This document shows, in pieces, positions 43,996 through 52,757 of a stretch of 60,410 nucleotides of DNA. The notes under the pieces were generated by a model that was given only the letters and a program-made list of their open reading frames with translations, was not told the origin of the DNA and did not search any database. Every line of letters begins with the position of its first letter. Position 1 is the stretch's first letter. Location: positions 1 to 60,410 of the forward strand of contig CAJOFK010000003.1 in assembly GCA_905234015.1 (NCBI GenBank), read 5' to 3'. The translations under genes and the position numbers were made by a program. Source of the stretch: an uncultured Ruminococcus sp. (GTDB taxonomy: Bacteria; Bacillota; Clostridia; Oscillospirales; Acutalibacteraceae).

Positions 43996-45120
43996 ATGAG
44001 AATACTTTTTGCGGGCGGCGGAACCGCCGGTCATATCAATCCTGCGCTTGCTATAGCGGGATATATAAGAGAAAAGGATAAAAACGCCGAAATCCTCTTT
44101 GTCGGAAACCGCGGAGGTATGGAGGAAAAACTCGTACCTAAAGCGGGCTTCAATATGGAGTTTATCACTATAAGCGGATTCAGGCGCAGTCTTACTCCCG
44201 CGGCGGTAAAGCAGAACGTTCTCACCGTAAAGAGAACCTTCTCCTCATCTAAGGAGTCGCGTAAGATTATCGAGCAGTTTAAGCCCGATATCTGCGTCGG
44301 TACCGGCGGATACGTCAGCGGTCCGGTGCTCAGGACTGCGGCCAAGATGGGTATTCCTACTATTATTCACGAGCAGAACGCCTATCCCGGAGTTACTAAT
44401 AAAATGCTCGGCAAAAACGCGAAGAAGGTTATGCTCGCGGTTAAGGACGCCGAGAAGTATTTTGATAAAAATTGCAGCTTCGCGGTTACGGGAAATCCCG
44501 TCCGCAGGGAAATTATAGCTGCCGATAAGGACTCGGCGCGTAAGGAGCTCGGGCTTGACGAGCGTCCGGTTGTTCTCTCGTTCGGAGGCTCTCTCGGAGC
44601 GCGTAAGATTAACGAGGGCGTAGCGGGACTTATAGCCCGAAGCGGTAAAGACAGAAAATACCAGCATATCCACGGTTACGGCAAAAACGGACTCTGGTTC
44701 CCCGATTATATTAAGGATAGGGGAGTAGACGTCCGCACTTGCCCGAATCTCGATGTGCGCGAATATATTGATAATATGGCGACCTGTATGGCGGCTGCCG
44801 ACCTCGTAATTTCAAGAGCGGGAGCAATTACCCTCTCCGAAATTCAGGCTCTCGGAAAGCCCTCTATACTTATTCCTTCCCCGAACGTTGCCGAAAATCA
44901 CCAGTTCCATAACGCGATGGCGCTTGTTAACAATAAGGCGGCGGAGATTATCGAGGAGAAGGATTTAACCGAGGAGCTTTTAATCGAGAAGGCGGACAGC
45001 CTGCTTCAGAATCCCGAAAAGCTCAGGGAGTATACCGATAACGCCCGCAAGATGGCGATTATCGACGCCAACGAAAGAATCTACTCGATTATAAAGAAGA
45101 TTACCGGAGCGATAGGGTAA
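43996..45120 (+). CDS. murG: Lipid II synthase MurG
   Basis: A 374-residue GT28 glycosyltransferase that adds GlcNAc to lipid I on the inner membrane face. N-terminal loop FAGGGTAGHINPALAIA; GTGGYVSGPVL; C-terminal donor-site segment SRAGAITLSEIQALGKPSILIPSP and ENHQFHNAMAL. Length is typical. It is flanked by structured non-coding leaders on both the upstream and downstream sides. Confidence 0.96.
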   Translation: MRILFAGGGTAGHINPALAIAGYIREKDKNAEILFVGNRGGMEEKLVPKAGFNMEFITISGFRRSLTPAAVKQNVLTVKRTFSSSKESRKIIEQFKPDICVGTGGYVSGPVLRTAAKMGIPTIIHEQNAYPGVTNKMLGKNAKKVMLAVKDAEKYFDKNCSFAVTGNPVRREIIAADKDSARKELGLDERPVVLSFGGSLGARKINEGVAGLIARSGKDRKYQHIHGYGKNGLWFPDYIKDRGVDVRTCPNLDVREYIDNMATCMAAADLVISRAGAITLSEIQALGKPSILIPSPNVAENHQFHNAMALVNNKAAEIIEEKDLTEELLIEKADSLLQNPEKLREYTDNARKMAIIDANERIYSIIKKITGAIG

Positions 45121-45134
45121 CACATTTCTTATCT

Positions 45135-45171
45135 CCCCATAAAATATGATTGGTAAATATTTTATGCGGGG
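45135..45171 (+). promoter_or_regulatory. Hairpin enclosing the murA ribosome binding site
   Basis: CCCC-ATAAAATA (45135-45146) is complementary to TATTTTAT (45158-45165) plus GGGG (45168-45171), with GC bulged out. The GGGG belongs to the GGGGTG Shine-Dalgarno of murA. Confidence 0.55.
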
Positions 45172-45179
45172 TGCTTTCG

Positions 45180-46433
45180 GTGTCGAGTTTCATTGTTAAC
45201 GGCGGAAAAAGATTATCCGGAGAGGCGGAGGTTCAGGGCGCTAAGAACAGCGCGCTGCCGATACTTGCCGCAACGGTTCTCACTAAGGGCGAGAATGTTC
45301 TTTTTAACTGTCCGAGGCTTTCGGACGTTGACGCGTCGCTTCGTATTCTGCGTTTTTTAGGCTGCGAGGCTAAAGAGCAGGGCGAAGCCGTGATTGTGAA
45401 AAGCGATAATCTATCAGACAGCGAGATTCCCGAGAGGTTAATGCGTGAAATGCGCGGCTCAATCGTGTTTCTCGGCGCGCTTCTTGCGCGTACCGGAAGA
45501 GCGAGGCTAAGCTTCCCCGGAGGATGCGAGCTCGGTCCGAGACCGATTGATTTACATCTTAAGGCGCTTCGCAAAATGGGCGCTAAAATTTCGGAACGCC
45601 ACGGCGTAATTGAGTGTAAAGCCGATAAGGGGCTCAGGGGAGCTAAGATTAACCTTTCGTTCCCGAGCGTAGGCGCAACCGAGAACATAATACTTGCGGC
45701 GGCTCTCGCCGAGGGTACAACAACGATAATAAACGCGGCGCGCGAGCCGGAAATCTGCGATTTATGCGATTTCCTTAACGAGTCGGGAGCTAAAATCTAC
45801 GGCTCGGGTGAGGGCGTGATTGTAATAGACGGGGTGCAGGAGCTAAGCGGCGCTTCTCACGATATTATCCCCGACAGAATTGAAGCTGCGACGCTTATGG
45901 CAGCCGCGGCGATTACCGCAGGAGAGATAACGCTTCGCGGCGTTATCCGAAACCATCTCAGCTCGATTATTCCGCTGTTTGAGGAAATGGGCTGTGAAAC
46001 CGGATTTAAAAACGGCGATATGAGCTTTAGCGCTCCTCAAAAACTGAGGGCGGTACCGCTTATTAGGACGATGCCGTATCCGGGCTTCCCGACCGACGCT
46101 CAGGCGCTGCTTATGGCAGTCGCGGCGGTTTGCGGCGGAACCACGGTATTTGCCGAAAATATTTTTGAAAATCGTTTTAAACACGTCGACGGGCTTATGA
46201 GGCTCGGGGCGGATATACACGTTCAGGGCAGGGTTGCCGTCGTGAACGGAGTAAATGAGCTCTACGGAGCGAGAGTTGAGGCAACCGACCTTCGCGGAGC
46301 CGCTTCGCTGATAGTAGCGGCGCTGAGAGCGGAGGATAAAACCGAGGTTAACGGCATAGAGTATCTCGAAAGGGGATACGACGGCCTTGAGCTTGTTTTA
46401 AGCTCGCTCGGGGCGGACGTCAGAAAGCTGTAA
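45180..46433 (+). CDS. murA: UDP-N-acetylglucosamine 1-carboxyvinyltransferase
   Basis: A 417-residue enzyme for the first committed step of peptidoglycan synthesis. N-terminal SGEAEVQGAKNSALPILAA (UDP-GlcNAc site), the catalytic and fosfomycin-target Cys in SFPGGCELGPRPIDLH, and C-terminal FPTDAQALLMAVAAV. The GTG at 45180 follows GGGGTG by six bases and is preferred to the TTG at 45150. It sits between murG and ftsQ, a place often held by murA or murB in Clostridia. Confidence 0.93.
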   Translation: MSSFIVNGGKRLSGEAEVQGAKNSALPILAATVLTKGENVLFNCPRLSDVDASLRILRFLGCEAKEQGEAVIVKSDNLSDSEIPERLMREMRGSIVFLGALLARTGRARLSFPGGCELGPRPIDLHLKALRKMGAKISERHGVIECKADKGLRGAKINLSFPSVGATENIILAAALAEGTTTIINAAREPEICDLCDFLNESGAKIYGSGEGVIVIDGVQELSGASHDIIPDRIEAATLMAAAAITAGEITLRGVIRNHLSSIIPLFEEMGCETGFKNGDMSFSAPQKLRAVPLIRTMPYPGFPTDAQALLMAVAAVCGGTTVFAENIFENRFKHVDGLMRLGADIHVQGRVAVVNGVNELYGARVEATDLRGAASLIVAALRAEDKTEVNGIEYLERGYDGLELVLSSLGADVRKL

Positions 46434-46449
46434 GGAAAGGGGTGAAATT

Positions 46450-48105
46450 ATGGACGAAAGAAGACCTAAGCGCAGGCGGCAGCTCAGCCCGAAGGAGCTT
46501 AAGGCGCTCGAAAAACAGCGCAAAAAGCAGCAGGAGCTCGATAGAAAATTCGATAAAAAAGCCGCTAAGTACAGGGAAGAAGCCCGCAAACAGGCGCGAA
46601 AGGCAGAAAGCGCCCATAATAAGCCTCAAAGACCCGACCCCCGAAGCACAGCAAGAAAGCCCGAGCGCGCGGTTGATTACAGCCGCCGCGATAAAAACGA
46701 CCGCAGGCGTGTTCCGCAGGACGAAAACGTACGCGTTCAGCGCATAGAGGTTGACAGCGTATCGGGTGAGAGAAGACCTAAAAGACCTCCGCAGGACAGA
46801 AACGTTCCCGAAAGAAACGCAAGACCTGCGGAAAAAAGAGATAACCGAGATATTAAAAAGCGCCGCGAGCCGGATAAGGCAAAGGCGCGTAAGGATATAA
46901 AAAAGGATAAAAGAAAAAGACGGCCGAAGTCTATTCCCGATATAATCGAGAAGGAGACCGATAAGAGAGTACGAAACCTCGAGGCAACCGACCATAAGGA
47001 CGGCTTCTACGCCGATGAGGTTGCGGTAAGGAAGGAACAGGCGCGCAAGCAGCGCAGAGAGCGCAGAAAGAGAATCCCTAAGCCGATTTCACCCGCCAAG
47101 CGCCGCGCGAGAAAGATTTTCGCGTATGTTTCGATTATTGCAATCGTACTGACGGTCGGAATCGTGCTGTCGCTGACGGTACTTTTTAAGACGGAAAATA
47201 TTTATGTGCGCGGTAATCAGTACTACGCCAACGATACTATTATAAGACTCGCTAAGGTTAGCGAGGGCGACAACATCTTTATTGCCTCGATGTTCGGCGA
47301 TAAAAACGCGGTACGGGACAGCCTGCCCTACGTCAAGTCGGCGTCAATCAATTTCCAGCTCCCGAATTCGATCGTTATCAATATCGAGAACGCGACCGCC
47401 TCATATTCGCTTAAAACCGACGGGCTGTATTATATAGTCAGCGACGAAAATATTCTTCTTGAGCAGGTAGCCTCAAAGCCGAAGGGCTTGATTTCGATGA
47501 TTGCGCCGAGCCTTAAGTCAACCGAAATCGGCGATAAGGTCGAGTTTAAGGACGACCGCTACACCAAGGCGCTCGACGAGCTCACCGCCTGTATCAGGAA
47601 AAACAACTACGAAAAAATTACCGAAATCAATATCAGGAAGATTTCCGATATTTCAATTACATACGATAACCGCATTAAAATAAAAATCGGGCTTCCCGAG
47701 TCTATTGATTATAAGCTCAGGACTGCTTTCGCTATAATAAACGAAAAGCTCGACCCGAATAAAACCGGAAAGATTAAGGGCGTCCTTAATGTTTCAAAAT
47801 GTGATAAAACGAGAAAATCCTATTTCAAAGAGGGTAGTATAAAGGATAAGGATGAGGACGTTACTCAGCCTGCTACCGAAATCACCACCGAACCTACCTC
47901 GGTAAGGACAACCTATGTCGCGCCGATAACTCAGGCAACTGCCGCCCCCGAAGACAACGAGGACGAGGAAAATTACGAAAACAACGAGGATAATGAGGAT
48001 AACGGCGACTACGAAAACGACGAAAACGAGGATAATTATGGTGATGATAACGAAGAAAACGACTACGACGGCGGCGATAACTCTTACGAGGAGCCTCAGG
48101 AGTAA
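46450..48105 (+). CDS. ftsQ: FtsQ/DivIB cell-division protein with very long charged tails
   Basis: A 551-residue bitopic protein. A basic cytoplasmic region of about 215 residues (Lys/Arg-rich, with RRPKRRRQLS and similar) precedes a transmembrane helix (about 220-245). The POTRA-type domain begins at FKTENIYVRGNQYYANDTI (about 247), then PYVKSASINFQLPNSIVINI (in parts) and a beta domain to about 460. The last 85 residues are mostly Asp, Glu and Asn with Thr/Pro. DivIB normally has under 300 residues; the two tails account for the excess. It would stabilise FtsL-DivIC at the septum. Confidence 0.85.
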   Translation: MDERRPKRRRQLSPKELKALEKQRKKQQELDRKFDKKAAKYREEARKQARKAESAHNKPQRPDPRSTARKPERAVDYSRRDKNDRRRVPQDENVRVQRIEVDSVSGERRPKRPPQDRNVPERNARPAEKRDNRDIKKRREPDKAKARKDIKKDKRKRRPKSIPDIIEKETDKRVRNLEATDHKDGFYADEVAVRKEQARKQRRERRKRIPKPISPAKRRARKIFAYVSIIAIVLTVGIVLSLTVLFKTENIYVRGNQYYANDTIIRLAKVSEGDNIFIASMFGDKNAVRDSLPYVKSASINFQLPNSIVINIENATASYSLKTDGLYYIVSDENILLEQVASKPKGLISMIAPSLKSTEIGDKVEFKDDRYTKALDELTACIRKNNYEKITEINIRKISDISITYDNRIKIKIGLPESIDYKLRTAFAIINEKLDPNKTGKIKGVLNVSKCDKTRKSYFKEGSIKDKDEDVTQPATEITTEPTSVRTTYVAPITQATAAPEDNEDEENYENNEDNEDNGDYENDENEDNYGDDNEENDYDGGDNSYEEPQE

Positions 48106-48277
48106 CAAAAATGCCATAAAATGGCTTAAAAAGTGATTAGTTTTTGTCTTTTTAGTTAAAATTCTTTAATTTATATTTACTTTTAAGAAAAAATGTGATA
48201 GGCTAAAGTAGTTGATTTTTGTACTTAATATCTAAATAGATTATGATTTTGGATGAAATTGTAAGGAGGAAGTAAAA

Positions 48278-49366
48278 ATGGCTTTTGCTTTAGAAATGGA
48301 AAGTGAGTATATGCCTGTTATAAAGGTAATCGGTGTCGGCGGAGGCGGCGGAAATGCCGTTAACCGAATGGTTACCATGGAGGTAAAAAACGTTGAGTTT
48401 ATCGCTATCAATACCGATGACCACGTTCTCAGATTATCAAAAGCATCTCAGACTATTCAGATAGGCGAGAAGCTGACTAAGGGTAAGGGCGCAGGCTCAC
48501 AGCCCGAAATCGGTCAGAAGGCTGCCGAGGAGAGCAAAGAGGAAATCGCGGCTCTCTTAAAGGATACCGATATGGTATTCGTAACCGCAGGTATGGGCGG
48601 CGGTACAGGTACCGGCGCAGCTCCCGTTGTAGCTAAGATTGCTAAGGATATGGGTATTCTTACAGCGGCGGTTGTAACTAAGCCCTTCGCTTTTGAGGGT
48701 AAGCGCAGAATGGCTCAGGCTGAGCAGGGTATTCAGGAGCTTGCCGCTTGCGTAGATTCACTTATTATCGTTCCTAACGAAAGATTAAAATATGTTTCCG
48801 ATACTCCGATTACTCTTCAGAACGCGTTCGCTATCGCCGACGATGTTCTCCGTCAGGGTGTTCAGAGTATCTCCGACCTCATCCTCGTTCCCGGTATCGT
48901 AAACCTCGACTTCGCGGACGTTACCTCGGTTATGAAGGACGCAGGCTACGCTCATATGGGTATGGGCTTCGCTACAGGGAAGGACAAGGCTATCGAGGCT
49001 GCCGACGCAGCTATCTCCAGCCCGCTTCTTGAGACATCTATCGACGGAGCTAAGGGTGTTATTATCAACATCACCGCTTCTCCCGATATCAGCCTCGAGG
49101 ATATCGATACAGCTTCCACAATGATTAAGGATAAGGTTTCCGACGACGCTAATATCATCTGGGGTGCCGTAATCGATGAGAGTATGGACGACGCTATCAG
49201 CGTAACCGTTATCGCTACCGGCTTTAACGCCGACGGTAAGGCGGCTTTCAATCCCGCTGACGACGACAACGTTCTTATTGATACGGACGATCCTAAGGAG
49301 AAGGATAATACCGACGACGATGACGACGATACCTTCTACGATATTATGTCAATCTTCAATAAATAA
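48278..49366 (+). CDS. ftsZ: Cell division protein FtsZ
   Basis: A 362-residue tubulin-like GTPase that forms the Z ring. GTP-binding [15 protein letters not shown] (about 106-120), the N-terminal [15 protein letters not shown], and the T7 catalytic loop VNLDFADV (about 208). The C-terminal linker is short and Asp-rich, ending in [10 protein letters not shown], a variant of the conserved peptide that binds FtsA, SepF or ZapA. AAGGAGGAAG precedes the ATG. Last gene of the cluster; no ftsA lies upstream. Confidence 0.97.
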   Translation: MAFALEMESEYMPVIKVIGVGGGGGNAVNRMVTMEVKNVEFIAINTDDHVLRLSKASQTIQIGEKLTKGKGAGSQPEIGQKAAEESKEEIAALLKDTDMVFVTAGMGGGTGTGAAPVVAKIAKDMGILTAAVVTKPFAFEGKRRMAQAEQGIQELAACVDSLIIVPNERLKYVSDTPITLQNAFAIADDVLRQGVQSISDLILVPGIVNLDFADVTSVMKDAGYAHMGMGFATGKDKAIEAADAAISSPLLETSIDGAKGVIINITASPDISLEDIDTASTMIKDKVSDDANIIWGAVIDESMDDAISVTVIATGFNADGKAAFNPADDDNVLIDTDDPKEKDNTDDDDDDTFYDIMSIFNK

Positions 49367-49381
49367 TTTTTACATAAAACT

Positions 49382-49407
49382 GCCGGCTCAAACGAGCCGG
49401 CTTTTTT
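49382..49407 (+). terminator. Terminator of ftsZ
   Basis: GCCGGCTC-AAAC-GAGCCGGC followed by TTTTTT. Confidence 0.92.
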
Positions 49408-49565
49408 GCTTTATAAGAAACTGCGTTCCTTATAAAGTAAAAAAACATTTTATATTTCCCGCTCAGTTGCGCCCTGCGTGCGCACGAGCGATGGATATAG
49501 CGCACGCTTTCTTGCGTAGTCAATATATACAATTTTGAGTAGTGAAATTTGCGCACATAGCGGAA
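49408..49565. repeat. Dispersed intergenic repeat, copy B
   Basis: Starts at the ftsZ terminator T-run with a CTTTATAAGAAAC / GTTCCTTATAAAG hairpin (49409-49421, 49425-49437), then CCCGCTCAGTTGCGCCCTGC, ACGAGCGATGGATATA and GCGCACGCTTTCTTGC, and ends near AGCGGAAAG (about 49557). The first 95 bases are nearly identical to copy C. Confidence 0.85.
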
Positions 49566-49646
49566 AGTCATTGTGATATAATGTTTTTAGAAATATTTTG
49601 AAATTTTTTTCCGATTATTTTACACTAATATAGTGAGCCTGCCTTT

Positions 49647-50432
49647 TTATTTTACTATGTATTTTTCAATATGTATCTGGTGCAGTAATTTCAGCGGTTC
49701 GCTGTATTTGCGTAAAAGTCCGCGATATTCGGCTTCAAACTGACGTATCTTATCCTGCGATAAGCTCGCGCCTACTCCGCGGCAGCTTATGATTCTGCCT
49801 ATCCACTGCTCCTTTGTAAATTCGAGGGCTGTGTTATAGGAATAAACCGTTTCAATCTCAAATTTCCCTTTTGCCCATTCGGGGAACTCGTATTTGAATT
49901 CTCTGAATCCGCAGCCGCTCCAATCGGGATTGTACTTCAGCACAAGGCGCTCCATTTCGCCGATAACCTCGTCCTCATACGGAAGCCAGTCCATAAAGAT
50001 TTTACAGAAAATCCCGCCGGGCTTCAGTATGCGACTGATTTCGTCAGCCGCTTTATCGGCGTTGAAATAATGAAAGCACTGCACCGCCGTCACGACGTCA
50101 AAGCTGTTGCCCTCAAAGCCTGTGTTCTCGGCACTGCACACCTTAAAATCAATGTTGTAAATGCCCTTCTCGCGGACGAGCTGCCTGCCGTAATTTACCT
50201 GATTCTCGGAGATATCGGTCGCGGTAAAATGCGCTCTGGTACGGCTCATATTGATCGGCAGTACAGCCGTGCCGCTGCCGAGGTCTAGGATTTCCTGACC
50301 GGGCTTGCCGATGTCGAGGGATATAAGCTTTTCGTACATGCTTTCGGGGTAGATGTCCCTGAATTTTGAGTATTCCCGTGAAACGCGCCCGAAGTCAAAT
50401 TCGTTTCCGTTGTCAATCTTATTAAGCTTCAT
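49647..50432 (-). CDS. Class I SAM-dependent methyltransferase
   Basis: A 261-residue methyltransferase of the UbiE/Methyltransf_11 type. The ATG at 50432 follows GGGAG; the longer frame upstream runs through the tRNA region and is not coding. Motif I is ILDLGSGTAVLPINM (about 46-60), then TATDISENQV, VVTAVQCFHYF and ISRILKPGG. The first residues carry the FGRVSREYSKFRDIYPE segment common to related enzymes. Substrate unknown. It converges on ftsZ across repeat copy B. Confidence 0.85.
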   Translation of the reverse strand: MKLNKIDNGNEFDFGRVSREYSKFRDIYPESMYEKLISLDIGKPGQEILDLGSGTAVLPINMSRTRAHFTATDISENQVNYGRQLVREKGIYNIDFKVCSAENTGFEGNSFDVVTAVQCFHYFNADKAADEISRILKPGGIFCKIFMDWLPYEDEVIGEMERLVLKYNPDWSGCGFREFKYEFPEWAKGKFEIETVYSYNTALEFTKEQWIGRIISCRGVGASLSQDKIRQFEAEYRGLLRKYSEPLKLLHQIHIEKYIVK

Positions 50433-50553
50433 ATTTACTCCCGTTAATCTGTTTCTCCTGAATTGTATGATACCACATTTCGCGCGTGAATAAAAGTGTT
50501 GACTTTTAAATGTGCTTGCTATATAATTATAGGGCTGTAAAAAAGGAATATCT

Positions 50554-50591
50554 CGGGGTGTAGCGCAGCTGGTAGCGCGCCTGGTTTGGGA
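50554..50591 (+). pseudogene. 5' half of a tRNA-Pro gene, truncated in the anticodon loop
   Basis: CGGGGTG acceptor strand, D arm TAGCGCAGCTGGTAGCGCG, anticodon stem CCTGG and loop TTTGGGA are intact, then the sequence departs (GCATATAC instead of CCAGG). No 3' half follows until the separate complete tRNA-Pro at 50744. Probably a recombination scar at a tRNA attachment site. Confidence 0.8.
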
Positions 50592-50743
50592 GCATATACG
50601 CTTTCGTACTCGGCAGGATTTCCATAACCTCTTAACTCCGCATAACACCTTGCTTTCGGGGATGATTGATTTTCCAAAACCTCGGTCAGAAAACGTTTTT
50701 GACCACATAACTGACCACAACAGCGACCACAATTAAATAACCA
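50592..50743. other. Scar between the broken and intact tRNA-Pro genes
   Basis: About 150 bases with no gene. It contains a threefold 12-base tandem (TGACCACATAAC, TGACCACAACAG, CGACCACAATTA) at about 50699-50734. The minus strand reads as a short Val-rich peptide end (VVAVVVSYVVKNVF, then stop), which could be the tail of a lost integrase, but this is inference. Confidence 0.45.
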
Positions 50744-50820
50744 CGAGGTGTAACTCAGTTTGGTAGAGTGCTTGGTTTGGGACCAAGATGCCGCAGGTTC
50801 AAGTCCTGTCACCTCGACCA
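50744..50820 (+). tRNA. tRNA-Pro (TGG)
   Basis: Complete cloverleaf: acceptor CGAGGTG/CACCTCG, D arm, anticodon stem CTTGG/CCAAG with loop TTTGGGA (anticodon TGG), T arm GCAGG-TTCAAGT-CCTGT, discriminator A and encoded CCA at 50818-50820. Confidence 0.95.
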
Positions 50821-50824
50821 GTTT

Positions 50825-50865
50825 GAGTGTTCATAACGGACTTATGTTATGGACACTCATTCTTT
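50825..50865 (+). terminator. Terminator after tRNA-Pro
   Basis: GAGTGTTCATAAC and GTTATGGACACTC form a 13-bp stem with one G-U pair, followed by ATTCTTT. Confidence 0.7.
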
Positions 50866-50971
50866 AAAAAAGTTTAAGCAAAATCGTCGTAAAACCTTAA
50901 GAATTTATCTTGAAAAAATCTGAGTGGTGCGGTAAAATAAATTTGTAATTATCCGCAGGGGAGGTATTAAA

Positions 50972-51832
50972 TTGAAAACTGTATCAAAAAGAGCGCTGAT
51001 GCTTGTTTTAGCAGTTATTATGGCGGCGATGTGCTTCATCGGATGCGAAAAGCGCGAGGCGAACGCCGTGATCGAGGATATCGTCACATATCACGGCTGT
51101 TATGATAAACAGGCGGACGCAAAGGTCGACGAGCTTCTGAATGAGCTTAGCGATATCGACAGCAAGCAGGGCGAGCTTTGGAAGAACATAATGGATTACT
51201 GGGAGTATGCTAATACGGATTTGAAGGTCAATATTGATAAGCTCCCCGATAATCTTTCCGAAAAAAATAATCTCGCGCTGGTTGTACTCGGATTCGAGCT
51301 CAACGACGACGGCACGATGAAGGACGAGCTTATAGGCAGGCTCAAGGTAGCGCTCGCGTGCTCAAAGCAGTATAAAAACGCATACGTTATCTGCACGGGC
51401 GGCGGAACGGCTAAGGATAACAAAAAGGTTACCGAGGCGGGGCTTATGGGCGACTGGCTTATCAGGCACGGTCTTAAAAAGAGCAGGCTTATTATAGAAA
51501 ACAAGTCGCTTACCACCGCGCAGAACGCCGAGTTCTCATACGGCATAGTGCTGAAAAAATACCCGGAGATTGATTCCGTGGCGATAATAAGCAGCAGCTA
51601 TCATATAGCGTGGGGTTCGCTGTTGTTTGAGGCGGAGTTTATGAAGTACGCTATGGAAAACGACGTTCCCGAAATTCACGTTGTTTCTAACGCCGCTTAT
51701 AAAACCTCTAACGAAACCTATAAGGAGAGCGAAATTCTCCGCTGGGAAACAGGCGGTATGCTCCAGCTTGTCGGTAATAACGACCTTGCGATGGAGTATT
51801 ATTATAACAAATACGAAAAGCCAAAGCTTTAA
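50972..51832 (+). CDS. YdcF-like (DUF218) lipoprotein
   Basis: A 286-residue exported lipoprotein. The start is a TTG behind GGGGAGGT. The signal peptide ends in the lipobox CFIGC (Cys about 25). The DUF218 core has LALVVLGFELNDDG, YVICTGGGTAKD, AGLMGDWLIRHGL, IIENKSLTTAQNAEFS and SVAIISSSYHIA, matching the family order of conserved Gly, Glu, Thr/Asn and His residues. The family includes SanA and YdcF, linked to envelope functions, with no agreed enzymatic role. Confidence 0.8.
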   Translation: MKTVSKRALMLVLAVIMAAMCFIGCEKREANAVIEDIVTYHGCYDKQADAKVDELLNELSDIDSKQGELWKNIMDYWEYANTDLKVNIDKLPDNLSEKNNLALVVLGFELNDDGTMKDELIGRLKVALACSKQYKNAYVICTGGGTAKDNKKVTEAGLMGDWLIRHGLKKSRLIIENKSLTTAQNAEFSYGIVLKKYPEIDSVAIISSSYHIAWGSLLFEAEFMKYAMENDVPEIHVVSNAAYKTSNETYKESEILRWETGGMLQLVGNNDLAMEYYYNKYEKPKL

Positions 51833-51874
51833 AGCTTAATGTCAGTCGAATTATAGACTGAATTTCCATTTACG

Positions 51875-51933
51875 CCTTATCCGCCCACGATAAGGTTGTT
51901 TGGAACTTTAATATCTATTTGTGGGCGGAAAGG
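51875..51933 (+). promoter_or_regulatory. Mutually exclusive hairpins in front of the L,D-transpeptidase gene
   Basis: TCCGCCCAC (51880-51888) is fully complementary to GTGGGCGGA (51921-51929), which overlaps the ribosome binding site. The same left arm lies inside a second hairpin, CCTTATC (51875-51881) with GATAAGG (51889-51895). Only one can form at a time. Confidence 0.5.
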
Positions 51934-51935
51934 CT

Positions 51936-52736
51936 ATGGGAATTATGAAAAAGAATTCAATTATTGCTGTTGTTCTGGCTTGCACAATGCTTTTAGCGAT
52001 TTTTGCGGGATTTACGGGCTGTTCACAGCAGAAGGAATCCGACGCAAAGACCGACGCGACAACCGCTGCTGCGGCTGACGAAAATACCGACGACCTGTAT
52101 TTCACTAAGCAGGAGGTAAGAGAGTCGCCGAAGTGGGTAACTAAGCTCGACGCGACAAAGGACGCAGAGCAGCTTATTGTTGTTGCGGGCGTTGATAAGA
52201 CTACCGCATATGTTACTATGCACGAAAAGGACGAAAACGGTAAATGGCAGCAGATTATCGCTACTCCGGGATTTATCGGCCTTGACGGTCTCGGCGACGC
52301 GAATATCAACGATTGCTATACTCCCGTCGGCACCTTCACAATCGACAAGGCTTTCGGCCTTGCCGACAACCCCGGATGTCAGATGGAGTATACTAAGGTT
52401 GACGAAAACTACTACTGGTCGGGCGATAAAAAGTATAACTTCAACGAGCTCGTAAATATCAAGGACGTTCCGAAGCTCGATACCGAAAACAGCGAGCATA
52501 TCTCGGATTTCGACTACGCTTATCAGTATGTACTGAATATGGGCTACAACTCCGAGTGCGAGTACGAAAAGGGCTTTGCGTTCTTCTTCCATTGCTACAG
52601 AGTTAACCGCACATACACAGGCGGCTGCGTAGGCGTTCCGGAGAACATTATGAAGTTCATAATGCAGCACGTTAAGCCCGGCTGTAAAATCACAATTAAC
52701 TCGCTTAAGAAAATGGGCGGAGATTTAGACGACTGA
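51936..52736 (+). CDS. Lipoprotein L,D-transpeptidase (YkuD domain)
   Basis: A 266-residue exported lipoprotein. The signal peptide ends at FAGFTGC (lipobox Cys about 28), followed by a Thr/Ala linker. The YkuD domain shows CYTPVGTFTI (about 130) and the catalytic TYTGGCVGVPENIM (Cys nucleophile, about 232), with an FFHCYR segment just before. Such enzymes make 3-3 crosslinks between meso-diaminopimelate residues or attach proteins to peptidoglycan. ATG 51936 follows GGAAAGG. A VanY-type and a VanX-type peptidase follow downstream; the gene itself ends in its own terminator. Confidence 0.85.
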   Translation: MGIMKKNSIIAVVLACTMLLAIFAGFTGCSQQKESDAKTDATTAAAADENTDDLYFTKQEVRESPKWVTKLDATKDAEQLIVVAGVDKTTAYVTMHEKDENGKWQQIIATPGFIGLDGLGDANINDCYTPVGTFTIDKAFGLADNPGCQMEYTKVDENYYWSGDKKYNFNELVNIKDVPKLDTENSEHISDFDYAYQYVLNMGYNSECEYEKGFAFFFHCYRVNRTYTGGCVGVPENIMKFIMQHVKPGCKITINSLKKMGGDLDD

Positions 52737-52757
52737 TAATTTAACATATCAACAAGC

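Noticed and set aside
47794..48117. Hydrophobic Val/Ile-rich minus-strand frame
   Set aside because: It is the complement of the Asp/Glu/Asn-rich FtsQ tail codons, so hydrophobicity is an artefact.
49356..49571. Minus-strand frames sharing FYFIRNAVSYK at 49356 and 56283
   Set aside because: The shared peptide comes from the non-coding dispersed repeat.
50433..50732. N-terminal extension of the methyltransferase
   Set aside because: It reads through the tRNA scar; the ATG at 50432 has a ribosome binding site and the conserved start.
50519..50812. 97-residue minus-strand frame with TGLEPAASWSQT
   Set aside because: It is the antisense reading of tRNA-Pro, a common false gene.
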